Assembly (NCBI GenBank): GCA_034521755.1
Contig: JAXHMB010000003.1
Location: 62,001 to 126,000, forward strand
Direction: 5' to 3'
Source: JAXHMB01 sp034521755
Lineage (GTDB): Bacteria; Bacteroidota; Rhodothermia; Balneolales; Balneolaceae
DNA: 64,000 bases
The notes under the pieces were generated by a model. The model did not search any database, had not been told where the DNA came from, and worked only from the letters and a program-made list of their open reading frames with translations. Of the stretch, positions 54,016 to 63,358 are shown in pieces; within the stretch, counting starts at the first letter, position 1, and the number at the start of each line of letters is the position of its first letter. The translations under genes were made by a program, and so were the position numbers.

Positions 54016-54885
54016 ATGCCCCACTGTGCGTTTCTTACAATGGATAATCTTGATGATTTCTTTACCTACGATGAACTATTAATTGAGCCTATGGGTGAGT
54101 TTGGCTGGGAAATTGATTTTGTATCCTGGCGGGATAAGACCGCAGACTGGAACCGGTACGAAGCAGTGGTTATTCGCTCTCCCTGGGATTATCAGGATGA
54201 TCCCGAGCTGTTTATGAATGTACTTGAAAAAATTGATGCTACTTCTGCTCAGCTTGAGAATAAGCTTGAAACTGTCAAATGGAATATCGACAAAACCTAC
54301 CTGCAGGATATGCAGGACAAGGGAATCAAGATTGTCCCCACCCTTTGGTATGAATCCTGGGATCAGGTCACTAACGTTCAATATTTCTTTGATGAACTTC
54401 AGGTAAATGAAATCATCATCAAACCTACCCTCAGCGCCAATGCTGATGACACGTACCGCATCAAAAAGCAGGATATTAGTAGTTATAAAACAAGATTGAA
54501 GGAGATTTTTGAGCGCCGCCCCTTCATGGTTCAGCCCTTTTTGGAAAGCATTATCACTGAAGGTGAATTTTCCCTGTTCTATTTTGGATCAGCATACAGC
54601 CATGCCATCATTAAAAAACCCAGGAAAGGAGATTTTCGCGTACAGGAAGAACATGGCGGAACACTTCATAAGCATATACCTGACGAAGAATTGAAATCTA
54701 TTGCCCGGAAAACCATGCAGAACATTCATCCCCTGCCTCTGTATTCCCGCGTTGATTTTGCCCGTTTACCGGACGGCAGCTATGGACTTATGGAGCTGGA
54801 GCTTATTGAGCCATCACTGTACTTCAATATGGATGAGGAGTCTCCAAAACTCTTTGCCAAAGTATTTAATGAATGGATGAGCTAG
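54016..54885 (+). CDS. ATP-grasp enzyme (RimK/DcsG-like)
   Basis: 289 residues. Start MPHCAFLTMDNLDDFFTYDE. The pre-ATP-grasp part contains VVIRSPWDYQDDPELF, a motif common to cycloserine-type DcsG and related ligases. The ATP-binding half (about 95-280) has VKWNIDKTYLQDMQDKGIKI, NEIIIKPTLSANADDTYRI, FMVQPFLESIITEGEFSLFY and the metal-site region GLMELELIEPSLYF. It likely joins a carboxylate to an amine or thiol; substrate unknown. The end overlaps the convergent bioA end by 4 bases. No terminator fits in between, so both transcripts must run into each other. Confidence 0.82.
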   Translation: MPHCAFLTMDNLDDFFTYDELLIEPMGEFGWEIDFVSWRDKTADWNRYEAVVIRSPWDYQDDPELFMNVLEKIDATSAQLENKLETVKWNIDKTYLQDMQDKGIKIVPTLWYESWDQVTNVQYFFDELQVNEIIIKPTLSANADDTYRIKKQDISSYKTRLKEIFERRPFMVQPFLESIITEGEFSLFYFGSAYSHAIIKKPRKGDFRVQEEHGGTLHKHIPDEELKSIARKTMQNIHPLPLYSRVDFARLPDGSYGLMELELIEPSLYFNMDEESPKLFAKVFNEWMS

Positions 54886-56159
54886 CTATTCTCCAGCAAG
54901 TGCGTTATGCCGTCATACATTTCGTCAAGCTGGGCTTTGGTAGTACAATATGGCGGCATCAGGTAAAGCGTATTACCCAAAGGACGTAAAAGGAGTCCGT
55001 GGTCTACACAGTTTTTCTTAATGTGATCAGCGATAGGATTCAGGTAGCCATCTGCATCCTCAGTGACAATATCCATAGCTGATATCGTTCCTTTTACCCT
55101 GTGGCGCTTTAACTTAGGATGATCACTTAATTTATTTAATTGATCTGTATGCCACTGCTCCATTACCGAAAATACAGATTCATTTTCATGCATTAGCTTT
55201 ATCGAAGCAAGTGCTGCTGCACAGCCTATAGGATTGGCTGTATAACTGTGTCCGTGCCAGAATGTTTTCATGGGATCCTTGCTGGCAAAGGCATTATAAA
55301 TTTTTTCAGAAGCCACCGTCACAGACATGGGTACAAAACCTGCCGTCAATCCTTTAGCCAGGCAAATAAGATCGGGCTCAACATGTGCCCTTCTGCATGC
55401 AAACCAGTCGCCCGTCCGGCCAAAACCGGTCATTACTTCATCAAAAATAAGCAGCGTATCAAACTGACGGTTTACCCAGTGCAGCTCCTGCAGGAATTCT
55501 TCGCTGCACATATTCATGCCTCCGGCTCCCTGAACCAGCGGCTCAATCATAATACCGGCATATTTTTGAGGATCACTCCTCAATAGGTCCTCAATCTGCT
55601 CAATGACCTTGGCCTCTTTTTCCGTGCGATCTTCATCACCCATCCAGGTTGCGGGATAAGGAACAAACTCTACATCAAACAGCAGCTCTTTAAAGACTTC
55701 AGTAAACACCGAACGGTCACCGGCTGACATCGCCCCGAAGGTGTCGCCATGATAAGCTCCTTCAAAACAAATAAAGGTTTTACGTTCTTCGCCTTTGTTT
55801 TTCCAGTACTGGTAGGCCATCTTCATCGCTACTTCTACAGCTGTGGAGCCATCATCAGAAAAAAATACGCGGTTGAGGTCACCGGGTAATTCTTTGGCAA
55901 GCTGCTCGGCCACCTGCTCGGCCGGATCATGCGTAAAGTTGGCAAATATCACCTGCTCCAGCTTCTTAGCTTGTTTTGAAATAGCTTCGGCAACTTCCGG
56001 ATGTGCATGTCCATGAACGTTCACCCACCAGCTTGATATGCAATCCATAATGCGCCGTCCGTCTTCAAGCTCGAGGAAAAGTCCTTCCCCTTTCTCCACT
56101 TTAAGAGGTTCAGGAGCGTCTTCAATAATTGTAAATGGGTACCAAATGTTTTGATGCAT
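54882..56159 (-). CDS. bioA: Adenosylmethionine-8-amino-7-oxononanoate aminotransferase
   Basis: 425 residues, fold type I PLP enzyme that makes 7,8-diaminopelargonic acid from KAPA with S-adenosylmethionine as amino donor. N-terminal HQNIWYPFT, SSWWVNVHGHAHP (about 42-54), phosphate cup DDGSTAVEVAMKMA, GAYHGDTFGAMSAG, IFDEVMTGFGRTG (Asp240), PLP-Lys269 in LICLAKGLTAGFVPMS and WHGHSYTANPIGCAA. Length and all key segments are normal. It is the last gene of the bio run, 66 bp after bioD, the only large gap in that run. Confidence 0.96.
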   Translation of the reverse strand: MHQNIWYPFTIIEDAPEPLKVEKGEGLFLELEDGRRIMDCISSWWVNVHGHAHPEVAEAISKQAKKLEQVIFANFTHDPAEQVAEQLAKELPGDLNRVFFSDDGSTAVEVAMKMAYQYWKNKGEERKTFICFEGAYHGDTFGAMSAGDRSVFTEVFKELLFDVEFVPYPATWMGDEDRTEKEAKVIEQIEDLLRSDPQKYAGIMIEPLVQGAGGMNMCSEEFLQELHWVNRQFDTLLIFDEVMTGFGRTGDWFACRRAHVEPDLICLAKGLTAGFVPMSVTVASEKIYNAFASKDPMKTFWHGHSYTANPIGCAAALASIKLMHENESVFSVMEQWHTDQLNKLSDHPKLKRHRVKGTISAMDIVTEDADGYLNPIADHIKKNCVDHGLLLRPLGNTLYLMPPYCTTKAQLDEMYDGITHLLENS

Positions 56160-56225
56160 AATATTTGATGCATAATAAATGTGTCATGCTGTCCGACAGC
56201 CGGCGGACAGGATGATATGAGAGTT

Positions 56226-56852
56226 TTAATTAAAAATTTCTTTATAAGTCAAATTCAGTTTTTTGGGATTTATCTTATCTAAAGGTTCAATCTCTGCCAG
56301 TACTTCTATATCACCGTATTTTTCAATAGCCTTGCGATTACTTTCGTTTTTGGGGCCGTTCATAATCACGCCCAAAATGGGAATATTTCGACTTCTAAGG
56401 GCTTCAAGCGACAAGAAGGTGTGATTCAAGGTTCCCAGCTCACTTCGGACTACCAGCAAAGCAGGAAGGCTCAAATGGGTTATCAGATCAATAATCATAT
56501 CCTTCTCATTCATAGGAACGATCAGCCCCCCTGCTCCCTCTACCACCAAATGATTGGTCTGAAAGTCCGGAATCTGAAAATCATCCATACTGATTTCTAC
56601 GTTATCAATTGCAGCTGATGCGTGAGGAGAAAGCGGCTCAGTGAGACGATAAGTTTCCTCGAGAATGTGATTTTCAGGTACATCAGTGACACGACGGACA
56701 AACTCGGTGTCCGTTTCTTCTGCCAGCCCCGATTGTATGGGCTTCCAGTAGCTTGCTCTGAGCCCCTGGGTCAGCATGGCCGATACAACCGTTTTACCAA
56801 TACCCGTATCGGTACCTGTGACAAATATTTTGGATGGAAATGAAAAACTCAT
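56226..56852 (-). CDS. bioD: Dethiobiotin synthetase
   Basis: 208 residues. ATP-dependent carboxylase that closes the ureido ring of dethiobiotin. P-loop FVTGTDTGIGKTVVSAML (residues 10-27), substrate Lys in YWKPIQSGLAEETDTEFV, VVEGAGGLIVPMNEKDM (about 99-115), LLVVRSELGTLNHTFLSLEA, GVIMNGPKNES. Normal length. The start overlaps the end of bioC by 4 bases (ATGA-type coupling), so bioC and bioD are translationally coupled. Confidence 0.96.
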   Translation of the reverse strand: MSFSFPSKIFVTGTDTGIGKTVVSAMLTQGLRASYWKPIQSGLAEETDTEFVRRVTDVPENHILEETYRLTEPLSPHASAAIDNVEISMDDFQIPDFQTNHLVVEGAGGLIVPMNEKDMIIDLITHLSLPALLVVRSELGTLNHTFLSLEALRSRNIPILGVIMNGPKNESNRKAIEKYGDIEVLAEIEPLDKINPKKLNLTYKEIFN

Positions 56853-57658
56853 GCCGTGTGATCCCGTTTTACTGCCATAAATACTACATGATAATTTACG
56901 CTAATCTCTCCCTCAGTACTTTCATTCCAGTGCCTGATAAGCATTTTAAGTTCTTTAGGACTAAGGGAGCGGTCGTTCTGCTTTGTGCCGGCTCCTATCA
57001 ATTTCAAGTGTCGGAAGAAGTCCGCAGCACCGGAGAACTTTTGGGTAACAGTATCTTCATAAAAATCAATTTGTGCCGGACCCACTGATAATTTTATCGC
57101 TACCTCTTCGGTATCAGGCAGCTGGTTGCCGGTAAAGGGAATGCCCAAGTCCCGGCATTTTTCTTTCCATTCCGGGAAACTTTCACTGCCCGGAAAAGAG
57201 ACCAGCATTAGACCACCCGGTTTGGTGGCTTCCAGTATGCGTCCCAGTGTCAGCGCCGGATCATTAAACCACTGCGCTGCAAAACCACTGACCGTAAGTG
57301 AATAATCAGATGATTCAGGATCTATTGATTCAGCATCAAGCGTGTAGAAATCGGTATTGGCAGCTCCTTTAAATTTTGTCTTACAAAACTCAACCATACT
57401 TGAAGAAATATCTGTAATCTCCTTAGCCCTATTGGGATAGAGATCTATTAATCCTTTTGTCACAAAGCCAGTACCGCAACCGATTTCAAGAATAGGTCCG
57501 GGCGGAATGATGGCTTTCCAAGGCTCCAATGAGGCAATAAGGCGATCAGCTATATCCTTCTGCAGTTTTGCCTCTTCTTCATAATACGGAACAGACCTAC
57601 CAAAGGATTTGGCAATCTCTTCTTTTAGGGTACGGTCTGGAATACTTACTTTATTCAT
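56849..57658 (-). CDS. bioC: Malonyl-ACP O-methyltransferase
   Basis: 269 residues, SAM-dependent methyltransferase that masks malonyl-ACP so that fatty-acid synthesis can build the pimeloyl chain. SAM motif I ILEIGCGTGFVTKGLIDLYP (about 57-76), motif II LDAESIDPESSDYSLTVSGF with AAQWFNDP, and motif III KPGGLMLVSFPGSESF. Location between the esterase and bioD supports the BioC assignment over other methyltransferases. It overlaps its neighbours by 8 bases upstream (esterase end) and 4 bases downstream (bioD). Confidence 0.93.
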   Translation of the reverse strand: MNKVSIPDRTLKEEIAKSFGRSVPYYEEEAKLQKDIADRLIASLEPWKAIIPPGPILEIGCGTGFVTKGLIDLYPNRAKEITDISSSMVEFCKTKFKGAANTDFYTLDAESIDPESSDYSLTVSGFAAQWFNDPALTLGRILEATKPGGLMLVSFPGSESFPEWKEKCRDLGIPFTGNQLPDTEEVAIKLSVGPAQIDFYEDTVTQKFSGAADFFRHLKLIGAGTKQNDRSLSPKELKMLIRHWNESTEGEISVNYHVVFMAVKRDHTA

Positions 57659-58340
57659 GCTTTAGGTACTGCTCAATTTCCGGTTCAATCAGCGACCAAC
57701 ACTGTTCATGGTGCGTGAAAGGCAATGCGTGTCCACATTCTTTGATCTCAAAATACTTTCCCTGAGACCTTAGATTGCTAAATAATTCACGGCCTTTGGC
57801 CCTTGGAACAATGCGGTCATTAAAGCCGTGAAGGATACCAATTTTATGAACACTTTTCAGCTTTTGGAGTTCTATTTCTGAGTTTCCAAGCTTTTTTAAA
57901 TCTTCCAGGAGCAGAGCTTCATTCAGGCTGTCATCAGGAAGCGGTATGGGGCTTTCAGGAGAATAAACATTTGCATAGAATTCCTTAAGTACATGCCCGG
58001 GATTTTCTCCAAACTGATCAATCATTTGTTTTAATACCAGCCTGGACCGTCGCTGAAACTGAGCAGCCACCGGATGAAATTGCCGAAACCCACTAAAAAT
58101 AAAAAGCAGGTCGGCCTGATTATATATTTCAGCCGGACACTGGTGCAATCCAAAGGAATGCGCAAAAATAATGTTTAAAGAACTTTCAGAAGGGAAACTT
58201 GGTGCTTTCTGTGTATCTGAGAAATACCCTTTTTCAAACAGGAGGAGTTTAAAATCCGGTTCAAGGTATTGTTTCCACACATCCCAGCACGAAGAATCGA
58301 AACCCCATCCGTGGTAGGCAATAATTGTTCCTTTAGCCAT
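57651..58340 (-). CDS. BioH/BioG-like pimeloyl-ACP methyl ester esterase (putative)
   Basis: 229 residues from ATG 58340; the longer open frame to 58658 only shadows bioF. A compact alpha/beta hydrolase: TIIAYHGWGFDSSCWDVWKQ (oxyanion region), nucleophile turn NIIFAHSFGLHQCPAEI (Ser in A-H-S-F-G instead of the usual GxSxG), Asp in ILHGFNDRIVPRAKG, and His in KECGHALPFTHHEQ. Position between bioF and bioC, with 8-base overlaps on both sides, makes removal of the pimeloyl-ACP methyl ester its natural job. Which of the BioG, BioH or a new class it belongs to is open. Confidence 0.8.
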   Translation of the reverse strand: MAKGTIIAYHGWGFDSSCWDVWKQYLEPDFKLLLFEKGYFSDTQKAPSFPSESSLNIIFAHSFGLHQCPAEIYNQADLLFIFSGFRQFHPVAAQFQRRSRLVLKQMIDQFGENPGHVLKEFYANVYSPESPIPLPDDSLNEALLLEDLKKLGNSEIELQKLKSVHKIGILHGFNDRIVPRAKGRELFSNLRSQGKYFEIKECGHALPFTHHEQCWSLIEPEIEQYLKHE

Positions 58341-59505
58341 GACTCCATCGTTTAAGTGCATCCAAAAAGTGATTGATTTGCTCTTTGGAATGTGATGCAG
58401 AAAGTGTAATACGAATGCGAGAGCTCTTTTCAGGTACTGTAGGAGGACGAATAGCTGTTGCCAAAATTCCCTGCTCTTCCAGCCATTGGGCCAGATCCAA
58501 ACACTCTTTTTCATCCCCGATGATAATGGGAATAATCTGAGTGGAGGACGATCCGGTTTTGAATCCAATTTCCTGAATGCCATCACGCATGTAGCTGATG
58601 TTTTCATGCAGCTTATTTCGCTCATCATCCATCTTGGGAATAAGATCAACAGCGGCATCTATAGCTCCAATTACCGCAGGCGGCAAAGCGGTTGTGTAAA
58701 TAAACCCGGGACAAAAATTTACCAGGTAATCTCTCATCTGCCTGGAGCAAACCACATACGAACCGAAAGAACCAAATGCTTTGCCGCAGGTACCCAGCAG
58801 GATATCAATTCCCTCAACTTCTTTTGCCAGGCCCAAACCCTGCTCTCCCCATACTCCTACCGCATGGGCATCATCCACAAAAAGCAGTGCTCCAAATTCA
58901 TTGGCCAGTTTTGAAATAGCCGCGATATCTGCACGGTCGCCATCCATACTGAATACAGTCTCAGTGATAATAAGTATTCTGTTATATGATTCTTCTATAC
59001 CACTCTGCAACAAAGATTTAAGATCATCAATATTATTATGATCATAACGCTTTAAGGTGGCTCGACTAAGCAGAGCTCCCTGCAACAAACTATTGTGGCA
59101 GAGCTTGTCAGCAAGTACCAGTGAATGCCGATCGGTAAGCGTACTGACAATCGTACTGTTGGCTTGAAAACCTGAGTTAAATACCAGTGCTGCTTCCCTG
59201 CCAAATACATCTGCCAGCTTCTCTTCCAACTGATCGTGAATATCGTACGTGCCACTAATCAGACGTGAGGCCGTCGATCCGGCCCCATAGCTTTTTGTGT
59301 ACTCCTGAGCTTTTTGAATTAAGCGGGGATGCTTTGACAAACCCAGGTAATCATTGGCGGAAAAATTGATTAGTTCTTTGCCCCCTTTTAAAATCCCGGT
59401 CCCCTGCCCTTGAGGACGTACTACTGCTAAAGACCTGAATTTATTGGCAGCTTTTCGATCTGCCAGCTCTTGTTGTATAAATGAGCGTTTATCTCTGTCA
59501 GTCAC
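58333..59505 (-). CDS. bioF: 8-amino-7-oxononanoate synthase
   Basis: 390 residues, PLP enzyme joining pimeloyl-ACP and alanine to KAPA. NFSANDYLGLSKHP (about 47-60), GAGSTASRLISGTYDIHDQLE, NSGFQANSTIV, DKLCHNSLLQGALLS, VFSMDGDRADI, VDDAHAVGVWGEQG (Asp211, His213), PLP-Lys242 in GTCGKAFGSFGSYV. Standard length. It follows the DUF4837 gene after 2 bases and overlaps the esterase gene by 8. No bioB is seen in the window. Confidence 0.96.
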   Translation of the reverse strand: MTDRDKRSFIQQELADRKAANKFRSLAVVRPQGQGTGILKGGKELINFSANDYLGLSKHPRLIQKAQEYTKSYGAGSTASRLISGTYDIHDQLEEKLADVFGREAALVFNSGFQANSTIVSTLTDRHSLVLADKLCHNSLLQGALLSRATLKRYDHNNIDDLKSLLQSGIEESYNRILIITETVFSMDGDRADIAAISKLANEFGALLFVDDAHAVGVWGEQGLGLAKEVEGIDILLGTCGKAFGSFGSYVVCSRQMRDYLVNFCPGFIYTTALPPAVIGAIDAAVDLIPKMDDERNKLHENISYMRDGIQEIGFKTGSSSTQIIPIIIGDEKECLDLAQWLEEQGILATAIRPPTVPEKSSRIRITLSASHSKEQINHFLDALKRWSHG

Positions 59506-59507
59506 GT

Positions 59508-60632
59508 TTATTGCTGTGCTACGGCTTGATTGGTACTGCTGCCATTCCAGGTGGAATCACTCTTAAAGGTACGCAGCATCGTTCTAAACTGACGTACAAA
59601 GCGGCGCTTGCTGTATTTGGGGGCAAACTGACCAAATTCGAGGATAAATAATCGTTCCTGCTCTTCGTCATAAATAGTCATATTGGCAAAAGGCCCACCC
59701 ATAGCATCATTGGTCATGCGCCAGGTTCCCAATGTCTCATAAGCTTTGTGACCATCTAATGTGAGCGTATCCGTATTAACGGGCCGCCGGTATTCTGTGG
59801 TCACATAAGAATCTTCCCGTGTACCGCGTATCCATTTTTCCATTAAGGAATCGCGCTTGGCATTGATCCATTCGCTATCTACGAAGCCGGGATCTTTTAC
59901 ATCATTAATCCACCATGCCCAGAACCAGCGATCATTATCGGGAAGCGGTCGCCGCATTGTCAAAAAGTGATTCGCTCTACCATTGGCTGAATATGTGGTA
60001 TCCACATTTTTAATCCAGTCATGTTGAATCCTGATTTTCCAGCCGTTATTGGTCCAGAGGCTATCTTCCAGCTCATACTGCTCCCCATCTTCATAAATTT
60101 CATAGGTCCACCGCTGAAACTCTTTTTGCATGAGATTATCTACCAGTGTTTCACTGGATGAGCGTATTTCTTCTGCTAGTGCTGAATCGCTGGTAGAGGA
60201 AAGAACAATAGTCCACTGGTCTTTATACCAATGATCCTGAAGCGGAAATGCAAAACTTTGCCTGTCTTTTACGCGCTGTTCAACCTGATCATCCAGCATA
60301 GCACGAATTAAACGGGATACTTCTGAGCTGTCATTGACCGGAGCAGCTATAATAATATTCTTATTTCTTTTAAGGGCCTCAAGCTCATCGTTATTTGAAA
60401 AATCCCTGAAGCGAAGATCAAACATGGCCTCATAATTAGGCATCGTTTTAATAGCTTGCCCATACGTATCACGAATAGCCTGAGCCGTTGCACTGCTGTC
60501 CCACATGGTTGAATCCATAACCACTACTGCTTCACCGAATCCTCCTACAGCTCTTTTTCTATAATCGCCTTCACAACCCATAAATAGTACGGCTGCAATA
60601 ATTACAATGAGACCCTTAATCAAAAATTTCAT
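59508..60632 (-). CDS. DUF4837 family lipoprotein
   Basis: 374 residues. Lipoprotein signal VIIAAVLFMGC (Cys20), then the DUF4837 domain: GGFGEAVVVMDSTMWDSSAT, MPNYEAMFDLRFRDFSNNDE, LKRNKNIIIAAPVNDSSEVS, WTIVLSSTSDSALAEEIRSS, LTMRRPLPDNDRWFWAWWIN, YRRPVNTDTLTLDGHKAYET, GGPFANMTIYDEEQERLFIL. The family is confined to Bacteroidota and relatives and has no known function. It sits in the middle of the trp-bio run, 23 bp after trpA and 2 bp before bioF, so it is cotranscribed with both. Confidence 0.92.
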   Translation of the reverse strand: MKFLIKGLIVIIAAVLFMGCEGDYRKRAVGGFGEAVVVMDSTMWDSSATAQAIRDTYGQAIKTMPNYEAMFDLRFRDFSNNDELEALKRNKNIIIAAPVNDSSEVSRLIRAMLDDQVEQRVKDRQSFAFPLQDHWYKDQWTIVLSSTSDSALAEEIRSSSETLVDNLMQKEFQRWTYEIYEDGEQYELEDSLWTNNGWKIRIQHDWIKNVDTTYSANGRANHFLTMRRPLPDNDRWFWAWWINDVKDPGFVDSEWINAKRDSLMEKWIRGTREDSYVTTEYRRPVNTDTLTLDGHKAYETLGTWRMTNDAMGGPFANMTIYDEEQERLFILEFGQFAPKYSKRRFVRQFRTMLRTFKSDSTWNGSSTNQAVAQQ

Positions 60633-60655
60633 ACTGTATTTACTGAGTTAAAATT

Positions 60656-61474
60656 TTAGTCCTTACCATACTTCAAGCTATGTACAAAAGCAAACACTTC
60701 ATCCTTCCAGCCATCGCTTGGATAATGGCTTCTGATTGTTTCAATCAACGCACTTCCTACAATAAAACCCTGCACTTCGGCGGCAATTTTTTGAGCATCC
60801 TCGTGTGACTTTATACCAAAACCTACCAGCTTGGGATTTCTGTTGATGTTTTTGTTCACCCTGTCAATAAAGCGGCGAACAGATTGTGCCACTTCCTCCC
60901 CGTCTCGCGCACCTGTAACGCCCGTAACCGACACGCAGTATACAAAGCCATCAGACTGCTCGTCTATAAGCTGCATGCGCTTATCGGACGAATTTGGAGC
61001 TGCCAAATAAATGATAGGCAGATTATGCTTATCAGCCTCTTCCTGTATTAGCGATGATTCTTCCAATGGAATATCCGGGAGAATGAGCCCATCGACACCA
61101 ACCTCTGCCGCTTTTTGGCAAAACTCCTTAACTCCATATCGCAACACCGGGTTGATATAACCCATTAAAATAATGGGAATATCAGATTCCTTTCGAACCT
61201 CTTGCACCATTTCAAAGATCTTTTCCATGGTGATGCCGTTTTTAATAGCGGTATTACTGGAGTATTGGATGGTAGGTCCGTCAGCCAGCGGATCACTGAA
61301 TGGCATGCCCAGCTCAATAAGATCGGCTCCATTCTTCTCAAAACCCAGGATAAGCTCCACCGTCGATTCCAGGTCCGGGTAGCCGGCTGTAAGAAACAGG
61401 CTCATAATTTTGGATGACCCATCATGTGTAGCAAATAAATGTTTCAAGCGCTGTTTTTGTACTGTTTGTGCCAT
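60656..61474 (-). CDS. trpA: Tryptophan synthase alpha chain
   Basis: 272 residues, TIM barrel that cleaves indole-3-glycerol phosphate to indole. Catalytic Glu54 in LIELGMPFSDPLADGP and Asp65 in the same loop; SDIPIILMGYINPVLRYGV, GLILPDIPLEES, IYLAAPNSSDKRM, VSVTGVTGARDG and VGFGIKSHEDAQKIA with GFIVGSALIE as the phosphate-binding end. Complete and normal in length. Only 3 bases separate it from the trpB stop, matching the physical alpha-beta complex. Confidence 0.97.
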   Translation of the reverse strand: MAQTVQKQRLKHLFATHDGSSKIMSLFLTAGYPDLESTVELILGFEKNGADLIELGMPFSDPLADGPTIQYSSNTAIKNGITMEKIFEMVQEVRKESDIPIILMGYINPVLRYGVKEFCQKAAEVGVDGLILPDIPLEESSLIQEEADKHNLPIIYLAAPNSSDKRMQLIDEQSDGFVYCVSVTGVTGARDGEEVAQSVRRFIDRVNKNINRNPKLVGFGIKSHEDAQKIAAEVQGFIVGSALIETIRSHYPSDGWKDEVFAFVHSLKYGKD

Positions 61475-61477
61475 TAT

Positions 61478-62662
61478 TTATAGATGTTCTGAAATAGTTT
61501 TCATGTCTTTATCACCGCGGCCCGAGCAGTTTACCACTACAATCTGATCTTTGGTTGTCTGAGGCATGAGCTCTTCCAAATATGCCACTGCATGAGCCGT
61601 TTCCAACGCCGGAATAATGCCCTCTTGCTCCGATAATAACTTCACGGCATCCATTGCTTTTTTATCTGTAATCGGCTGGTAATCAACACGCTTGGTATCA
61701 AACAAATTAGCGTGTTCCGGACCAATACCTGGGTAATCCAATCCGGCACTGATAGAATGTGCCAGCTGTATCTGACCTTCAGCATCATGCAACAGATAAC
61801 TAAGAGAGCCATGCAATACGCCCGGAGTGCCAATAGTAAGAGTGGCAGCAGTTTTATCAGTCTCAGCTCCCATTCCGGAAGCTTCAAGACCAATCATCTT
61901 AACCGACTCATCTTCAATAAAAGGATAGAAAAAGCCAATAGCGTTTGATCCCCCGCCTACACAAGCCAGCATATAGTCCGGCAGCCTGTCCTCGGCCTCT
62001 TTTAGCTGATACTTTGTTTCTTCACCAATCACCCGGTGAAAGTTTCGCACCATCTTGGGATAGGGATGCGGGCCAACGACCGAGCCAATGATATAAAAAG
62101 TATCATCTACATTGGTCACCCAGTCGCGGATCGCTTCATTAGTAGCATCTTTTAAGGTTTGGGAACCGCTTTCTACCGACCGTACCTCTGTACCCAGCAG
62201 TCGCATGCGATCTACATTAAGCTTTTGACGCTCCATGTCCTCGGCGCCCATATACACAATGCATTTCATGCCAAACTTGGCACAGGCTGTGGCTGTAGCA
62301 ACACCGTGCTGACCTGCTCCTGTCTCAGCAATAATCCTGTCTTTACCCATCCTCCGGGCCAGCAAAATCTGTCCAATAGCGTTATTAATTTTATGCGCTC
62401 CGGTATGACACAAGTCTTCACGCTTGAGGTAAATTTTAGCCTTCCCATAATAGTCCGTTAGCCGGTTGGCATAAGTAAGCTCGGTGGGCCTTCCTACATA
62501 TTCTTTGAGAAGCGAGCGATATTCGTCCCGAAAGGCCTCATCCTGCCAGGCTTTGTCATAAGCTTCTTCAAGTTCTTCAAGTGCAGGTATCAAAATTTCA
62601 GGGACAAACTTACCCCCAAACTTTCCAAAATAGCCATCTTTTGTAGGTAAATCGTACTTCAT
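61478..62662 (-). CDS. trpB: Tryptophan synthase beta chain
   Basis: 394 residues from ATG 62662 (MKYDLPTKDGYFGKFGGKFV); the frame to 62689 would run further into trpF. PLP enzyme joining indole and serine. PLP-Lys91 in REDLCHTGAHKINNAIGQ, AETGAGQHGVATATACAKFG, phosphate loop ACVGGGSNAIGFFYP, GPEHANLF and C-terminal VVNCSGRGDKDM. TrpB1-type. Overlaps trpF by 4 bases, and trpA follows after 3. Confidence 0.97.
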   Translation of the reverse strand: MKYDLPTKDGYFGKFGGKFVPEILIPALEELEEAYDKAWQDEAFRDEYRSLLKEYVGRPTELTYANRLTDYYGKAKIYLKREDLCHTGAHKINNAIGQILLARRMGKDRIIAETGAGQHGVATATACAKFGMKCIVYMGAEDMERQKLNVDRMRLLGTEVRSVESGSQTLKDATNEAIRDWVTNVDDTFYIIGSVVGPHPYPKMVRNFHRVIGEETKYQLKEAEDRLPDYMLACVGGGSNAIGFFYPFIEDESVKMIGLEASGMGAETDKTAATLTIGTPGVLHGSLSYLLHDAEGQIQLAHSISAGLDYPGIGPEHANLFDTKRVDYQPITDKKAMDAVKLLSEQEGIIPALETAHAVAYLEELMPQTTKDQIVVVNCSGRGDKDMKTISEHL

Positions 62663-63333
62663 AGAGTCCCCATTTCTTGTTCTTCCCAAATGTCACGCAT
62701 TTCATCCATAAACTGTTCAACTTTATCAAAATCTTTCACGCCCGGCTCACTTTCCAATCCACTGGATAAATCTATCGCATATGGATGAACCGATTTACAA
62801 GCTTCGCGTATGTTCCCGGGATTCAAACCGCCTGACAAGAAAAATGGCATCCCGCTGGTAATCTCTTCCAATAAAGACCAGTCAAAGGATTGACCGGTAC
62901 CGCCCCACTGTCCATCTACTTCTGTATCGAAAAGAAGGTAATCAACTACGGACAAGTAGGGCTGAATTTTATCTTCTAAATCGGCCGAAGTATTTGTTTT
63001 TCGAACGTGGATAGCTTTGATGACCGGCTTCTCAACCAGCTCACAGTATTCGGGTGATTCATTGCCATGAAGCTGCACCAAATCAACACCGGTCTGCCGG
63101 GCAATCATATTCAAATCGTCCAGCGGCTGATTCACAAACACGCCCACACATTCGGGTCCCTCAATCCAGTTGATAATAGCACCCGCTTCAGCCGGAGTGA
63201 CAAATCTTGGGCTCTCTTCATAAAAAATAAACCCGAGGTAGTGAGCCAATGCTCCGGAAACAAAACGGGCATCTTCCAGTGAGGTCAATCCACAAATCTT
63301 AACTTTGCTGCGTTCTTCTTCGTTTGCAAACAT
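62659..63333 (-). CDS. trpF: Phosphoribosylanthranilate isomerase
   Basis: 224 residues, TIM barrel converting PRA to CdRP. VKICGLTSLEDARFVSGA (with the catalytic Cys), YLGFIFYEESPRFVTPAEA, VGVFVNQPLDDLNMIA, VDLVQLHGNESPEYCEL, LLFDTEVDGQWGGTGQSFDW (the catalytic Asp), FFLSGGLNPGNIREA, AIDLSSGLESEPGVKDFDKV. It is a stand-alone enzyme, not fused to trpC. It follows trpC after 25 bp and overlaps trpB by 4 bases. Confidence 0.96.
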   Translation of the reverse strand: MFANEEERSKVKICGLTSLEDARFVSGALAHYLGFIFYEESPRFVTPAEAGAIINWIEGPECVGVFVNQPLDDLNMIARQTGVDLVQLHGNESPEYCELVEKPVIKAIHVRKTNTSADLEDKIQPYLSVVDYLLFDTEVDGQWGGTGQSFDWSLLEEITSGMPFFLSGGLNPGNIREACKSVHPYAIDLSSGLESEPGVKDFDKVEQFMDEMRDIWEEQEMGTL

Positions 63334-63358
63334 ATGTTTAAGTCATCCTAAAATTGGT

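Noticed and set aside
58341..58658. Long N-terminal extension of the biotin esterase
   Set aside because: It overlaps bioF in another frame and has no hydrolase-like sequence; the family start is MAKGTIIAYHGW at 58340.
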